From Anniella stebbinsi (lineage: Eukaryota; Chordata; Lepidosauria; Squamata; Anniellidae), in the NCBI GenBank assembly GCA_029215795.1, contig JARDYH010000001.1:190471654-190535653 (forward strand): a stretch of 64,000 bases of DNA. Direction: 5' to 3'. Shown here one piece after another: positions 21,341 to 32,180 of this stretch. Position numbers and translations under genes: made by a program. Under the pieces are notes generated by a model that did not search any database, was not told where the DNA came from, and saw only the letters and a program-made list of their open reading frames with translations. Position 1 is the stretch's first letter. Each line of letters opens with the position of its first letter.

Positions 21341-21675
21341 GAGCTCCATCAGACAAGCGTTTTATTGCATGCTTGCTATTGGGCACTCATGGAGTTTTGC
21401 AGGTCCCTGAGATTTCAAGCTCCATCAGACACGGGGAAATCATGCTTGCCTACTGTCGATTCTCCACCCCACTTTTGTTGCTTGATACTTCCTCTTTCTC
21501 TCAGGGAGAAGAAAGAGGAAATAAAAAAGTTGCACATGGCACATTCAGGGGGGAGGTTGTCCTTATCGTGCAGCTTCTCCTGCATACAGCAGGAGATAGC
21601 GGCAACATCTGTCTTTAAAAATAATACGGACTTACTGGAGGCTCTTTGCAATAAAACGCTCATCTGATGACATCC
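21341..21675. mobile_element. MITE with GAGCTCCATCAGAC ends, copy 1
   Basis: GAGCTCCATCAGACAAGCG and the following TTTTATTGCA on the left are inverted at the right end (TGCAATAAAACGCTCATCTGATG). An internal second copy of the end word (AGCTCCATCAGACACGGGG) occurs at 21419. The flanks share TAA (21338-21340 and 21676-21678), fitting a Harbinger-type TWA target. A relative lies at 37439-37778. Confidence 0.68.
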
Positions 21676-21683
21676 TAACCGTT

Positions 21684-21993
21684 TAGGCTGACCATCTGAA
21701 AAGGAGGACAGGGCTCACGTAACTTTAACAGTTGTACAGAAAAGGGAATTTCAGCCAGTGTCATTTGTATGCAATTAGTTCCTGGTGAAATTCCCTCTTC
21801 ATCACAACAGTTAAAGTTGCAGGGGCCCTGCCTTCTTTTGTATATGGTCACTCTAGTATAGTGCCTGCAACTTTAACTATTGTGATGAAGAGGGAATTTC
21901 ACCAGGGACTAATTGACACTGGCTGAAATTCCTTTTTCTCTACAACTGTTAAAGTTACATGAGCCCTGTCCTCCTTTTCAGATGGTCAGCCTA
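21684..21993. mobile_element. Foldback hAT-type MITE, copy D
   Basis: The ends are TAGGCTGACCATCTG and CAGATGGTCAGCCTA, an unusual CATCTG variant present in both ends, which suggests they were corrected against each other. The right arm has lost about 11 bases (the GCATACAAAT segment). The target duplication is unclear; CCTAACC occurs on both sides but three bases offset on the left. Confidence 0.85.
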
Positions 21994-22824
21994 CCCTAAC
22001 CCATTTCTCAAAAACAGATTTCCTTCCAAAAGGTTTCCTTCCAACAGAGCAACAGGTAGACAAACAGGGGGGGCTTTTATTCTTTGGGGTCTTGTAGGTT
22101 GTCTGCAGTGACAATTGTTTTAATTAAAATACAACTCTGGATAACTTCCTAAAGCTACAGAAATATGCAAGATGAACTCAGCAATGCGCCGGCTGTGCAG
22201 ATTTACAACAGCTGGAGTCTGGGATACTAATGAACCCAATTCTGTTAAATTGGGCTCATAACCCTGTATTTTTGTGCCAGCCACTCCCACCATATTAACC
22301 AGCCATGAAAGAGTTCTTCAATATTGGATGCATACTGTACAATTTCTAAACAGGAAAGGATTGTGAAATGTAAACGAATCTGATCCCAAAGCCTGGTTCA
22401 CATCCAACTAAAACCTATTATATAAACTTCCAATAGAATTAATCCTGATGTCTTTCAGTGTTATAGAAATTAGAATCATGCCTTGAATCTGTCTGGTTTG
22501 AATGTTGTCTTTAGAAAATACTTTAAATAATTGGCAAGTGCTTTTAGTGAACTGCGGGTGGGGGCAGTTGGCAGTGTGGGCAGGTGTTCTGCCTGTGTGC
22601 GCATGTGAGGTTCTCTGAACTACCATGGCAGCCATTTTGTGAATGGACAAGCCCTGCCCTCATGGTACCACAACACTCTTAAAATTCCAAACGTGCCCTT
22701 CGGCCCCAAAAGGTTGGGGATTTCTGCTCCAATACAATATGGATTATGGCATAGCGGTTTGCAGTAGTTAATCAATAAAACTCAGTAGCCCCAACTTGTC
22801 CAAGCAGAAGTACTTTCTGCTAAG
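21994..22824. other. No recognised gene
   Basis: Unique AT-rich DNA between two foldback copies. No supportable feature. Confidence 0.35.
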
Positions 22825-23160
22825 GCAAAGCCTAGGCTGACCATATGAAAAGGAGGACAGGGCACATGTAACTTTAACAGTTGTAGAGAAAAGGGAATTT
22901 CAGCCAGTGTCATTTGTATGCAATTAGTCCCTGGTGAAATTCCCTCTTCACCACAACAGTTAAAGTTGCAGGCACTATACTAGAGCGACCATATACAAAA
23001 GAAGGCAGGGCTCCTGCAACTTTAACTGTTGTGATGAAGAGGGAATTTCACCAGGAACTAATTGCATACAAATGACACTGGCTGAAATCCCCTTTTCTCT
23101 ACAGCTGTTAAAGTTACATGAGCCCTGTCCTCCTTTTCATATAGTCAGCCTAGCAAAGCC
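22825..23160. mobile_element. Foldback hAT-type MITE, copy E (element 22833-23152)
   Basis: The ends are TAGGCTGACCATATG and CATATAGTCAGCCTA. A perfect 8-bp target duplication, GCAAAGCC, lies at 22825-22832 and 23153-23160. The asymmetric loop is in the opposite orientation to copies A-D (GCACTATACTAGAGCGACC), so this copy inserted on the other strand. Confidence 0.95.
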
Positions 23161-23415
23161 CCTATTGGATACAACTATTGGTACTTAAAGTATTGGACTT
23201 CACTTGGGATGACCCCAGTTCAAATATCTGCTTGGCCATAAAGTTCACAAAGTGATTTTAAGCTAGCCTCTCTTTCTCTCCTCTCCCTGCTCCCCCTCTT
23301 ACAAACACACACAGTTTCTCCTTTTCAGCCAAACCTATATCATAAGATTGTAAGGATAAAATTTGGGGGCAGGTGGGAACATACTTTATTCCATCCTTTG
23401 GAAGAAGGATGCGAT

Positions 23416-23552
23416 AAAGGCTGTTTCTGCACCAGGCTGTTTGCCTGGGATGGCCCCCGGCTGGTCCCTGTGTGCCGATGGTGTGTATTAGGTACTTCCA
23501 GGATCGCCCTCCCTCCCTCCCACTACACTCCTATGGTGTAGAAAGGGCCAAA
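23416..23552. mobile_element. Harbinger-like MITE, short (element 23419-23549)
   Basis: GGCTGTTTCTGCACCAGG faces TGGTGTAGAAAGGGCC, with AAA on both sides as a 3-bp duplication. The interior (GCCTGGGATGGCC and CCGGCTGGTCCCTGTG) matches the start of the longer element at 33237, so this is an internally deleted relative. Confidence 0.75.
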
Positions 23553-23779
23553 AAATATATCAATATAATAATACAAAAATTCTCAGTGATTTTAATTTAT
23601 TTGCATCTATTAACATTTAGTATTTCATATTACTCTTTTATGTTTATTTACATTAAATGTAACTACTTATTTGAAATAATGTTAGATCTGCAATGATAAA
23701 CTTGTACATGCAAGTCATAATTTTAATCTCGATTTTACTGAGCTCCATTCAATCTGCATTTTATTGAGCAGCTTTGAGC

Positions 23780-23820
<41 letters not shown>

Positions 23821-24475
23821 GCTGGATATAAATGAAACAAGTCACTTAATGTTGAAGTCACCAAGAGCTAAATGTACAAGTATGACCCAACCATAGAAAT
23901 GTCCACATCCTCTCTCGTTAGTACCAATATGGATTGGCCTGATACCAAAAATGACTGGTTCTACTTGCAAAACTTCCACACGTTATGCATGCCACAACGT
24001 ATCTATTTCGCCAAGCATTAGAGGGGGCACTTACACATGGCTGAAAAAGAGGAAATGCTGTACCAAAAAAGAGGACACAGATTTGCATTAAAAAATGTAA
24101 TAAATAAATAAATAAATAAAAGCTGCACACACTGATTTATAGATATAGAGCCAATTTAGTATAATTTCAACACAAATACAATACATCTCACCATAGTGGG
24201 AAGACTGTGAACAAACGTCCTCCAGTATGCTTGCTCCATCTAGGTACTGACTATGGATGGCCAACATCAAGTTTCCTGCTCTCCCTTCTTCATTTGTAAA
24301 TTCGACCTGGGCTGGCAGAGGGTACATGGCTACGCTACGAAGTACCACTTCATGTTATATGCTGACCTTCAGAATAGAGAGTAGCAATCTTCCATGAAGA
24401 CCTGCCCTGAGACATTTTCTCTCTTCGTGCTTATTTGCTTTAAGAAGCAAGTTGGACCCAGGCAGACAGTTTTTC
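23553..24475. other. AT-rich stretch with (GT)n microsatellite; no gene
   Basis: No gene recognised. A (GT)n run lies at 23783-23816 and an (AATA)n run at about 24097-24119. Confidence 0.45.
23783..23816. repeat. (GT)n microsatellite
   Basis: Uninterrupted GT dinucleotide run of about 17 units. Confidence 0.95.
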
Positions 24476-24708
24476 CAAGGCCTTATCTACACCAAGCAGG
24501 ATATTGCACTATGAAAGTGGTATGAAAGTGGTATGTAAAAGGCAGGAGCCACACCAAACAGGATGTAGCACTATGAAAGCGGTTTATGGTATGTGTCAGT
24601 GGGTCCCAACGGTTGTCAGTGCACTTCAACACCTCTATAAAGCAATAGTGTGGCTCCTGCCTTTTATATACCACTTTCATAGTGCTTTCACAGTGTAATG
24701 AGGCCCAA
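24476..24708. mobile_element. Harbinger-like MITE with internal duplication (element 24479-24705)
   Basis: GGCCTTATCTACACCAAGCA is the left end and the right end is GTGTAATGAGGCC, flanked by CAA at 24476-24478 and 24706-24708. The left arm word CACCAAGCAGGAT is repeated as CACCAAACAGGAT at 24551, so the left arm has been duplicated. Related to the element at 5736. Confidence 0.75.
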
Positions 24709-24737
24709 GTTATAGGTGGGGAAAACCCCTGATAGGA

Positions 24738-24805
24738 TTACAGTGCAGTCCCACACATGATTACTTAGAAGGAAACCCCGATGGGATTTACTCCTAGGTA
24801 AGTAT
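24738..24805. mobile_element. Decayed small MITE (GCAATCCTATA family)
   Basis: ACAGTGCAGTCCCACACATG followed by TTTACTCCTAGGTAAG resembles the clearer copies at 40012-40101 and 62188-62277. Strongly diverged. Confidence 0.4.
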
Positions 24806-25137
24806 GCCATTTTAGAGATATTTTATCAAATTCTGTCTGGACCGTATGCTGTTGCTCTGGGGGAAGAATTCTGATTCATCTCCTACTGTCTTTCTAAACC
24901 AAAACAGGACAACCTAGACTCACTTTAAACTCTATTTTTTTTTTTTTACAGATACCCACATTTAAAATAACCCTTGAATCTCTTGCTTTGAATATGCTGA
25001 CTATGCTAACCTATGTTAACTTTAATTGAAAGCTGCATTGGAATGGCTTAACATTTAATTAGAGAGTTCAAAACAGACCATAAAATGTGTGTAGCACGGA
25101 TGGAAGGTGCCAGACTTTTACACATGTGTAGGAGTGT

Positions 25138-25163
25138 ACACACACACACACACACACACACAC

Positions 25164-25218
<55 letters not shown>
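25138..25218. repeat. Compound (CA)n-(GA)n microsatellite
   Basis: A (CA)n run at 25138-25164 joins directly to a (GA)n run at 25163-25218, with one AAAG interruption. Confidence 0.95.
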
Positions 25219-25220
<2 letters not shown>

Positions 25221-26389
25221 CTTTTGCTCTAGCTGCTTAAAATATTTCAAAGAGCTTTCTGCACACTATATTTTCTTATACTGCTGAAGGAAAGCCTTTC
25301 ATTTTCAGGCTGACAGTGAGTTTTATGATAGTGAGTTTTATAAGTTTACCAAGCATCAAAGTTGAGAAATCTAACACAAAAGGTGATAAATATGCACTCT
25401 TCACAAATCCTGTGGAACTGTGTCTGTCTAGACAAGAAGGAATGAGTAATTAAGTGGACCAATCAAACTGCACAGGTTTTAAAGGGTATACGCTTTAGCC
25501 AATGTTTCATTTCTCATCAGTTTACTCTTCATGTGGCTCTTACATTTCTAATACTCCAACTATTATTTCTGACTCCCCGATCATTTAAGGAGAAAGGCCC
25601 CCTCAAAGTCACAATGATTGCATTCATCACAGAACACGAAATAGGTCCAGAGCTAGAAGTCCTACTGTGCTGGGCCTCTTCCAATGCTGGGTTTGAATAC
25701 TGCACCAAAATATCAGGAGAGGGTCTCTGGTGAGTGGAGTATGAACATAAAACCATGGTGGTGCTTCTCTGAACATGGAGTTTCCATATTGCTGGCATGA
25801 CTAATAGGCAATGCGAATCTTATCCTCCATGTATTGGTCGAATTTTCTCTTTGGAGTTTCTAAGCTTCTGGCCATCCCATCTTGTAACAGCTAATTTCAT
25901 AAATTAATTGTGCATTGTGGAAAGCAATACTTCCTTTAGCCAATCCTGAATCTACCAGCTAACCAGTTCATTGGATGAACCCAAGTTATAATATTATGGG
26001 AAGGGAAGAAAACCCCTTCATCCACTTTCTCCACATCATGCCTCATTTTATAAACATCTATCACATAACTTGTTAGTGACCTTCATTCTTAAGTAAAAGC
26101 ATGTAACATTTAGAGTGCAATCCTATGGGTTACACCTTGGGTACTCATAAAACTTAAGACTATCCTATGTGGAGACGGAGGCGCCTGGCGAAATTGTTTG
26201 TCTAGTGGAGGTTTGGCGGAGGGAAGGAGGCTGGGACAGCAACAGGAAAAGGTGTAAGCCAGCTGTCCTGACCCCATCCCACCCTGAGGAACACCCCCTT
26301 TCCCTGTCTCCAAGCATGGAGACGTAGCCGACACGGTTCTCTCTGCACAAGCTATGAGGGGGAGAGGGCAGGGAGCGTGGTTTCCTGGC
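25219..26389. other. No recognised gene
   Basis: Unique DNA. The longest frames (about 60-90 codons) show no domain I know. A TGCAATCCTATGGG scrap at about 26116-26129 may be one end of a GCAATCCTATA-type MITE. Confidence 0.35.
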
Positions 26390-27262
26390 TATGAGATCGG
26401 AGCCATGTCTCCGACCACATATATGGGAAAGCGGAAAATCCTATGTTCCTCCAGACGATGTCTTGGGGACATAAGATTGCTCCTCCATCTTTCCTCATAG
26501 GGGAGGTGCTCTAGCCCTGTGATCATTTTGGTTGCCCATTTCTGCACCTCTTCCAGCTGTACAATATCCTTTCTGAGGTGCGGTGACCAGAATTGTATGC
26601 AGTATTCCAAGCATGGTCACAGCATTGATTTGTATACAGGCATTTTGATAGTAGCAGTTTTGTTTTAGATCCTTTTCCTAATAATCCTTGACATGGAACC
26701 TGTTTTTTTTTCACAGCCACCTGATGCACACTGTGAGCTCCCCACCATCACTTTCAAGTCCCTTCCTGCCATCAGTTATATGTAAAGTTAAGGGTTTTTT
26801 TTTTATGTGTTCTCCTCCTACACACACATATGCATTGCTTTCCACTTACCTAAATTGAGATACATGTGCAATTTTGTTGCCCACTCCTAGAGATGTGAAG
26901 TCCTGGAAAAAAACCTGAAAAATTCTGAAAAAAACCCAGTTTTCCCCCCTTTTTTTCCAAAAATTTCCATTTTCCCCATTTTTTGGGGGGGAAAAACAGA
27001 TTTTTTGGGGGAAAAGGTGGGAGAAATGGGTTTTTTTCCAAACTTTTCCATTTTTTTCCGGGCCTTCACATCTCTATCCATTCCCCAATTTTGGGGAGAT
27101 CCCTTTGGAATGCTTCACTGTTGGCTTGACTTTTTACCATCCTGAATAATATGTCATCGACTAACTGAGCCACCTCACTGTTTGCTCCTAACTCCAAACT
27201 ATTTATTAGAAAGTTAACAAGCACCAATCTTATTGCCCTTTGTTATTAGAAGTGTCCATTTA
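26390..27262 (-). mobile_element. CR1 LINE 3' fragment split by a small hAT MITE
   Basis: The minus-strand frame near 26610-26389 begins [20 protein letters not shown] and continues VQKWATKMI, then LPYEERW, which is the C-terminal CR1 ORF2 segment. Further along the plus strand, GTGCGGTGACCAGAATTGTA and TCTTCCAGCTGTACAATATCC belong to the same conserved CR1 region read backwards, and 27077-27262 continues it (GGGGAGATCCCTTTGGAATG, then CACCTCACTGTTTGCTCC). Positions 26888-27076 are a later insertion. All frames are broken. Confidence 0.85.
26880..27084. mobile_element. Small A/T-rich hAT-type foldback inside CR1 (element 26888-27076)
   Basis: TAGAGATGTGAAG faces CTTCACATCTCTA, and the interior is a palindrome of poly-A/poly-T runs (GAAAAAAACC and inverse). 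The flanks CCCACTCC and TCCATTCC agree at 6 of 8, both differences being C/T, consistent with an aged 8-bp duplication. The end resembles the TAGGGATGTGC-type right end of M1. Confidence 0.82.
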
Positions 27263-27503
27263 TTTCCGCTCTCTGCTTCCTCTTCTTTCTACTCTGTTTC
27301 TACTTCCACTAGTGATGCTGCCAAAAAGTGTAATTATTCGTTTGGTACTACAAAAACTGTAATATGTCTGTAATCGAAACCAGGCTAATTTTCCTTTTCC
27401 GCACCTGTGTGGTGGACTGTGTGGTAAGCAGCTGAACTTGGCCATCTCTGCATGTGCTCAGATGAGCATATATATTTGCTGCGGTTGTATCATGCTTCAG
27501 ATG
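27263..27503. other. No recognised gene
   Basis: Short unique interval between the CR1 fragment and M4. Confidence 0.35.
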
Positions 27504-28177
27504 TTCAGTGTCAGGGTGATCAGATTGCCCGGGGTTTCCCGGTCTTAACCGGGAAAACTGGGGTGATCCGGGCCGACCAGGGGGGCAGCGGGGGCAAACA
27601 GGGGAAATGATGCCCGTGCGGAAGAGGCGGGAGAGGGCTGATTATGGGCTCGTGCCGCTGCCTCCACCGCCGCCGGGCTCGTGCCGCCGCCGTGCCGCCG
27701 GTGCTGGGCTCGTGCAGCTTCTGCTGCTGCTGCCGCCAGGCTTGTGCTGCTGCCGGCGCCGGTGCTGCAGGGCTCATGCCAGAGGCCGCGCGGAAGAGGC
27801 AGGAGAGGGCCAAATCTAGAAATGATGAAATCGGCCCTCTATCGCCTCTTCTGTGTGGTCTCTGGCCTCCTCGGCGTTTGTCGCGATGGCGACGAGCCCC
27901 GAGGAGCCCGGATGCCCACGCGGAAGAGGCGGGGGAGGCCGATTACATAATACATACATAATCAGCCCTCTTCCTCGCAGCCTCTGGCACGAGCCCGGCA
28001 GCAGCGGAAGCAGCGGCACGAGCCCGGCAGCTGCATGAGCCCAGCGGCGGAAGAGGACCCGGTAGGTCCGGGCTGGTTTTTTGTGGGGGTGGGTGGCTTG
28101 GTGGAAGGGGGTTGTTTTGGGTGGCGGGGGGTGGACAGGGATTTTGGTTTCCAAAATCTGGTCACCCTATTCAGTGT
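27504..28177. mobile_element. Compound hAT-type element M4 with GC-rich cargo (element 27512-28169)
   Basis: The ends are CAGGGTGATCAGAT and ATCTGGTCACCCTA, flanked by a perfect 8-bp duplication, TTCAGTGT, at 27504-27511 and 28170-28177. The interior is GC-rich with many GCCGCC and CTGCTG words and repeated GGCTCGTGCCG/CACGAGCCCGGCAG words in both orientations. It shares the GCGGAAGAGGCGGG...GAGGGCTGATTA stretch with M3 (63007) but lacks the CRE-centred module. An open frame of about 100 codons in the cargo looks compositional rather than real. Confidence 0.9.
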
Positions 28178-29457
28178 AGCATGTGAGTTGAATTGGAAAC
28201 TCAAAAGGGTTCTCCTAACTGCACGCGTTAAGGAACTGCAAAGGCAGGGCTTTGGCACTGCTCAGTTCCAGGAAAGCTGGGCAGTGGGGTAGAAACTAGA
28301 GAAGGTTCCATGCAACCTCTCATGTCTTGTGCTGGGCGTCCATGCAAGTAGAATTATGTTGCAAGGCTTGGGGAGGAAATGACTGGAGCATTAATCCTGA
28401 GGAACGGTACATTTCTGATTTGCTGCACATAAACAGCGCTCAGAAGATTCAATTAGTCAGGCTGTGTATTTAAAGTCTCAGCAAATAACTGCTCTTGGAG
28501 ATGATTTTCCAAACATACAAACAGAGGATTTTTTAAATCAAAGACTGCTTTAATGTCGACAGATGTAGAAAAAATATTTATTCAAAGTCTCATTTAAGCT
28601 CTGCTGGCTGTTGTTTAATGTTAAATTATTTCAGTGCTTTGCAGTCAAAACTCCTGCTCCCTTACAACTGTGGACAGGGTGGGTGAAGGTAGGGTGCAAT
28701 ATAAATGGCTGCAATTGCACTTTCAAACAAATCAAAATCTGGTAGTGCTTCTAAAAATCTGATGCATTGAAATGTATCTTTTAAGCATACATTTCTAGTT
28801 CTCCAGCTGATTGAGGAAAGCCTGTGGGTGGGCATGTTTTGCAACAGGACACCGGTACAGATTTTCTAGTATTCAGTAGTTGCAAGTTCTCTCCATATTC
28901 ATCCCGCCTTCTCCTGCGGCCGTTACAAAATTATCCTTCAGTGTTTGAAGAGTCTTAGCTGTTGCAGATAGAAAGAATGGCCTCAGACCTGAAACTGAGA
29001 TGGGGGCTACTTATACACGGAAAAAGCCCCGCGGTGGCTGCGGATCAGCGCCACATGGGTTAGATGATGCAACTGCAGCTGCGCAGCCACCATGGGACTT
29101 CCCCACAATGCTGTGATTTGAAAAAGTTGGGGATTTACCCCAACTTTTTCAAATGGAGCAATGTCAATATGGCTCTTCTGCCATCTGACGTCACTCCGGG
29201 GCCAATCCAGGGTCAACCCAAGGATGGTATCTGGTGGAAGGTGATCGGTGATTGGTTGCCTTCCACCAGGAAGAGGGTGGGGATGGCTCCGGTACTTGGA
29301 TGGCCACCAAGAAATCCCGCACTCCCTCCTTGGCATTGGGATTACCTGATGCCACCCCTGGAGAGGGAAACTGCAGGGTTTCAGAGGGATGTGGTGCCAA
29401 CCTGGCACTGTGAAGACAGCCCCCTGTGCTAAAGATAGTTCCTGAAGGTAGTGTGAC
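28178..29457. other. No recognised gene; palindromic stretch near 29075-29400
   Basis: Unique DNA to about 28990. From 29012 a palindromic area begins: CCCCAACTTTTTCAAATGGA at 29138 is the inverse of TTTGAAAAAGTTGGGGATT at 29117, and GTGGAAGGTGATCGGTGATT at 29232 pairs with TTGGTTGCCTTCCACCAGG at 29251. This could be an old DNA element, about 29010-29430, whose ends I cannot fix. Confidence 0.4.
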
Positions 29458-29770
29458 TCAGGCCTTTATCACACTTACTATCCCCCCCGCCCCAGTTTGC
29501 TTCAGCGGGTTCCCCCTCCGTTTCCTGTGCGAGTCCAGCGTTTGGAATCACACGTGATCAGTATTGCTGCGATACCTCAGCTTGGCCTGTTGAACTTTGC
29601 CTGTTTCAGACTTTGCCCGTTCAGGGATAAATCGAAACAGAAACTACAAACTGCGACCTCAGGCCGAGAGAGCAGCACGAAGGGGACCACTTCATGGGAA
29701 CCCAGCGCTGAAGTAGTGGATCAAAGTCGAGGTGGGCGTACTTCAAACCGCCCTTGTGATAACAGCTTCA
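29458..29770. mobile_element. Harbinger-like MITE (GGCCTTTATCACAC family), copy 1 (element 29461-29767)
   Basis: GGCCTTTATCACAC faces TTGTGATAACAGCT, with TCA on both sides (29458-29460 and 29768-29770). It contains a C-run, GTTTGCTTCAGCGGGTTCCC, and a region rich in TTTGCCCGTT/AAACTGCGAC words. A second copy is at 40545-40852. Confidence 0.78.
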
Positions 29771-30214
29771 AACTTCCTTATATTTCACCCAGATAATGCC
29801 TGATTTCACTCACATAATGCCAGGCATTGCTGATTTTGAAGCTGAGCCCGCATATCAAGTGTAGCCATATCTAATTGTAAGAGGTCTTTCTCAATCTGCT
29901 TGGATTTTTAGCAGTCACCAAACAGTTCAGGGTGGTTCACATCACTTAAAGTGAATTTGTTGCAGCCATAGCCATAACAATACTGGCAAATTTAGAAACA
30001 AGCCATCAACACACTTAATATTTATTTGTTTTTTTTAAAAAAAACTAGCTACCAACATTGCACCTTTCTAATCCCCAGTGACAGATCCAGCTTCTGTCAA
30101 GTTGAGGGTAAGGCAAGGTGAGTCAAATTTAGAGAAGGAGCAAGGCAAGGTGGTCTGTCTCCTGCCCAGAGTAGAAGTACAAACTCTGTCAGTTATTCAG
30201 TCCAGAGAGCAAGC

Positions 30215-30366
30215 CTATACTGCCAGGATGGGCAACCTGATGACCTCCATATGTTTTGAACTACAACTCCCATCAGCTGTAAGTAGCATAACCAATGGTG
30301 TGGGATTATGGGAGTTGTAGTCCAAAATATATGGAGGGCAATGGGTTGCCTACCCCTACTGTACTG
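30215..30366. mobile_element. Short foldback hAT-type MITE (element about 30224-30358)
   Basis: CAGGATGGGCAACC on the left faces GGTTGCCTACCCCTA on the right. Inside, TTTTGAACTACAACTCCCAT and ATGGGAGTTGTAGTCCAAAA are inverted. The flanks CTATACTG and CTGTACTG agree at 7 of 8. This is the element type whose arm is seen alone at 4512. Confidence 0.78.
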
Positions 30367-30370
30367 TAAG

Positions 30371-30706
30371 CCTTATAGTAGGGTGACCAGATAAAATCCA
30401 GGTCAGGGCTCATGTAACTTTAACAGCTGTAGAGAAAAGGGAATTTCCACCAGTGTCATTTGTATGCAATTAGTTCCTGGTGAAATTCCCTCTTCACCAC
30501 AACAGGTAAAGTTGCAGGGGGCCTGCCTTCTTTTGTATATGGTCACTCTAATATAGTGCATGCACCTTTAACTGTTGTGATGAAGAGAGAATATCACCAG
30601 GATCTAATTGCATACAAATGACACTGACTGAAATTCCCTTTTCTCTACAATTGTTAAAGTTACAGGAGCCCTGACCTGGATTTTATCTGGTCACCCTACT
30701 TATTAG
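30371..30706. mobile_element. Foldback hAT-type MITE, copy F (element 30379-30698)
   Basis: The ends are TAGGGTGACCAGATAAAATC and GATTTTATCTGGTCACCCTA, a perfect 20-bp pair. The flanks CCTTATAG and CTTATTAG look like an 8-bp duplication with small changes. The loop is oriented as in copy A. This copy keeps the TAGGG start that best fits the hAT end rule. Confidence 0.9.
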
Positions 30707-31303
30707 TGACTAGAGAGGTTTTCTTGCTACTGGGTTGGCCCTCCTTCGGCCAGAGCTGGGTGAGGACACACAGGCTGAATCTCCACCAGGCAACTGTCAG
30801 GTAGCCAGTTCACGTAGACCCACTTTGAACTTGCATCCATACAAAGCTGGGAAGAAAAGGTTACAAATCACTTCTAGAAGCTACTGGAGCTTGGGTTTTA
30901 TTAGACCACTGAAGGAAAGAAAATGTTATGGAAACCAAAAATGTCTCTCAGTATCTCTCAAGCTTGGTTGTTGGAGGCCACAACTATAGAGTCTCTGATT
31001 GGGCACAGGGAGAGAGTGGTCTCAAAGGTGAGAGGACCCAAGTTGGTTAGTGTTTAGTGCTTTGCATTGTGCTTAGAAAACTATCACAAGCCGTTGCAGA
31101 TAGTGGGCCTGGTTTTCAGTCAGGAGGGAGACCACTGCATTCTGCACTTGCTGAAGCTCCTGAAGGTCCAATTCATATTGAGAAGTAGTATTTTCTCAAG
31201 GTTATATTAATGGTGGCTAATGATTATAGTTGGCTGTGTCCAAAACAAGGATTATTATTCTAGCAAAAATGTTCTGCAGGAATAGGCCATAATGCCTCAT
31301 GCT
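30707..31303. other. No recognised gene
   Basis: Unique DNA between two foldback copies. The 84-codon frame near 30735-30989 matches nothing I know. Confidence 0.35.
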
Positions 31304-31638
31304 AATAATACTAGGGTGACCAGATAAAATCCAGGTCAGGGCTCATGTAACTTTGACAGCTGTAGAGAAAAGGGAATTTCAGACGGTGTCATTTGTATGC
31401 AATGAGTTCCTGATGAAATTCCCTCTTCATCACAACAGTTAAAGTTGCGGGCATTATACTAGAGTGACCATATACAAAAGAAAGCAGGGCCCCTGCACCT
31501 TTAACTGTTGTGATGAAGAGGGAATTTCACCAGGAACTAATTGCATACAAATGACACTGGCTGAAATTCCCTTTTCTCTACAACTGTTAAAGTTACATGA
31601 GCCTGACCTGGATTTTATCTGGTCAGCCTAAATAATAC
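31304..31638. mobile_element. Foldback hAT-type MITE, copy G (element 31312-31630)
   Basis: The ends are TAGGGTGACCAGATAAAATC and GATTTTATCTGGTCAGCCTA. A perfect 8-bp duplication, AATAATAC, lies at 31304-31311 and 31631-31638. The loop is in the reverse orientation, as in copy E. The two ends differ by one base (CACC versus CAGC), so both end variants exist in one element. Confidence 0.95.
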
Positions 31639-31667
31639 TTTCCCAGTAGCAATAAGTCAAATTCCCT

Positions 31668-31745
31668 GAAGATTATTTATCTATTTATTATTTCATTTCT
31701 ATACCGCCCAATAGCCAAAGCTGTCTGGGCACTTCACAAAATATA
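31668..31745 (-). mobile_element. LINE 3' tail (L2/CR1-superfamily)
   Basis: TTTCTATACCGCCCAATAGC and AAAGCTGTCTGGGC on the plus strand are the inverse of the tail at 14606. Confidence 0.75.
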
Positions 31746-31749
31746 TTCG

Positions 31750-31962
31750 ATCAAGATGGTGGTGGTGTTGCAACTCCAGATGCATATGGATGATACTGAT
31801 TATCTGGATCCATTTCAATCAGGTTTTCAAACAGTATATGGGACTGAAACTACTTTAATTGCCCTGGTAGATGACCTGGAATTGTATGGTCAGAGTGTGA
31901 TAACACTATTAGTATTCCTGGATGTGACTATTACGATGTGCCAAGGCATGGATAATTGATGC
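31750..31962 (+). pseudogene. LINE reverse-transcriptase fragment (plus strand)
   Basis: The frame at 31756-31959 contains DDTDYLDPFQSGFQ followed by YGTETTLIALVDDL, the N-terminal part of the reverse-transcriptase domain of an L2/CR1-superfamily LINE. The same segment is seen on the minus strand at about 39710-39620. The expected next part (the SAAFDTVDH-type motif) is replaced by unrelated residues, then a stop. A frame-broken relic with no activity. Confidence 0.8.
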
Positions 31963-31964
31963 CA

Positions 31965-32180
31965 AGTCAAACTGACTCAGGAAGGGATGTCACTGGTGCA
32001 CGAAGCATAATTGTGCAAAGGGATTCCTCGGCACTCCCATTCACTGCCTCAAGGTCCAGGGACAGGGTAGGGTCAAGGAACATTTCCAAGCTATCGACCT
32101 GATCCTTCAGGGGGAATGCAACCCCTTCCAGAACAGGTTGAATTCCAATCCTTGGTTTTAGGTGATGAAAGTTCATATCA
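31965..32180 (-). pseudogene. LINE reverse-transcriptase fragment (minus strand)
   Basis: The minus-strand frame contains IQPVLEGVAFPLKDQVDSLE followed by FLDPTLSLDLE. This is the region after the polymerase core in the same LINE family. It lies head-on against the plus-strand fragment just upstream, so the copy has been inverted, a pattern known for LINE insertions by twin priming. Confidence 0.75.

Noticed and set aside
25138..25218. Possible regulatory Z-DNA/triplex element
   Set aside because: Simple (CA)n-(GA)n microsatellite, common throughout vertebrate genomes. No further evidence for function.
27607..28258. Open frames rich in Ala, Pro and Arg in M4
   Set aside because: Same reason: compositional frames in a GC-rich, palindromic mobile cargo, running in several phases at once.
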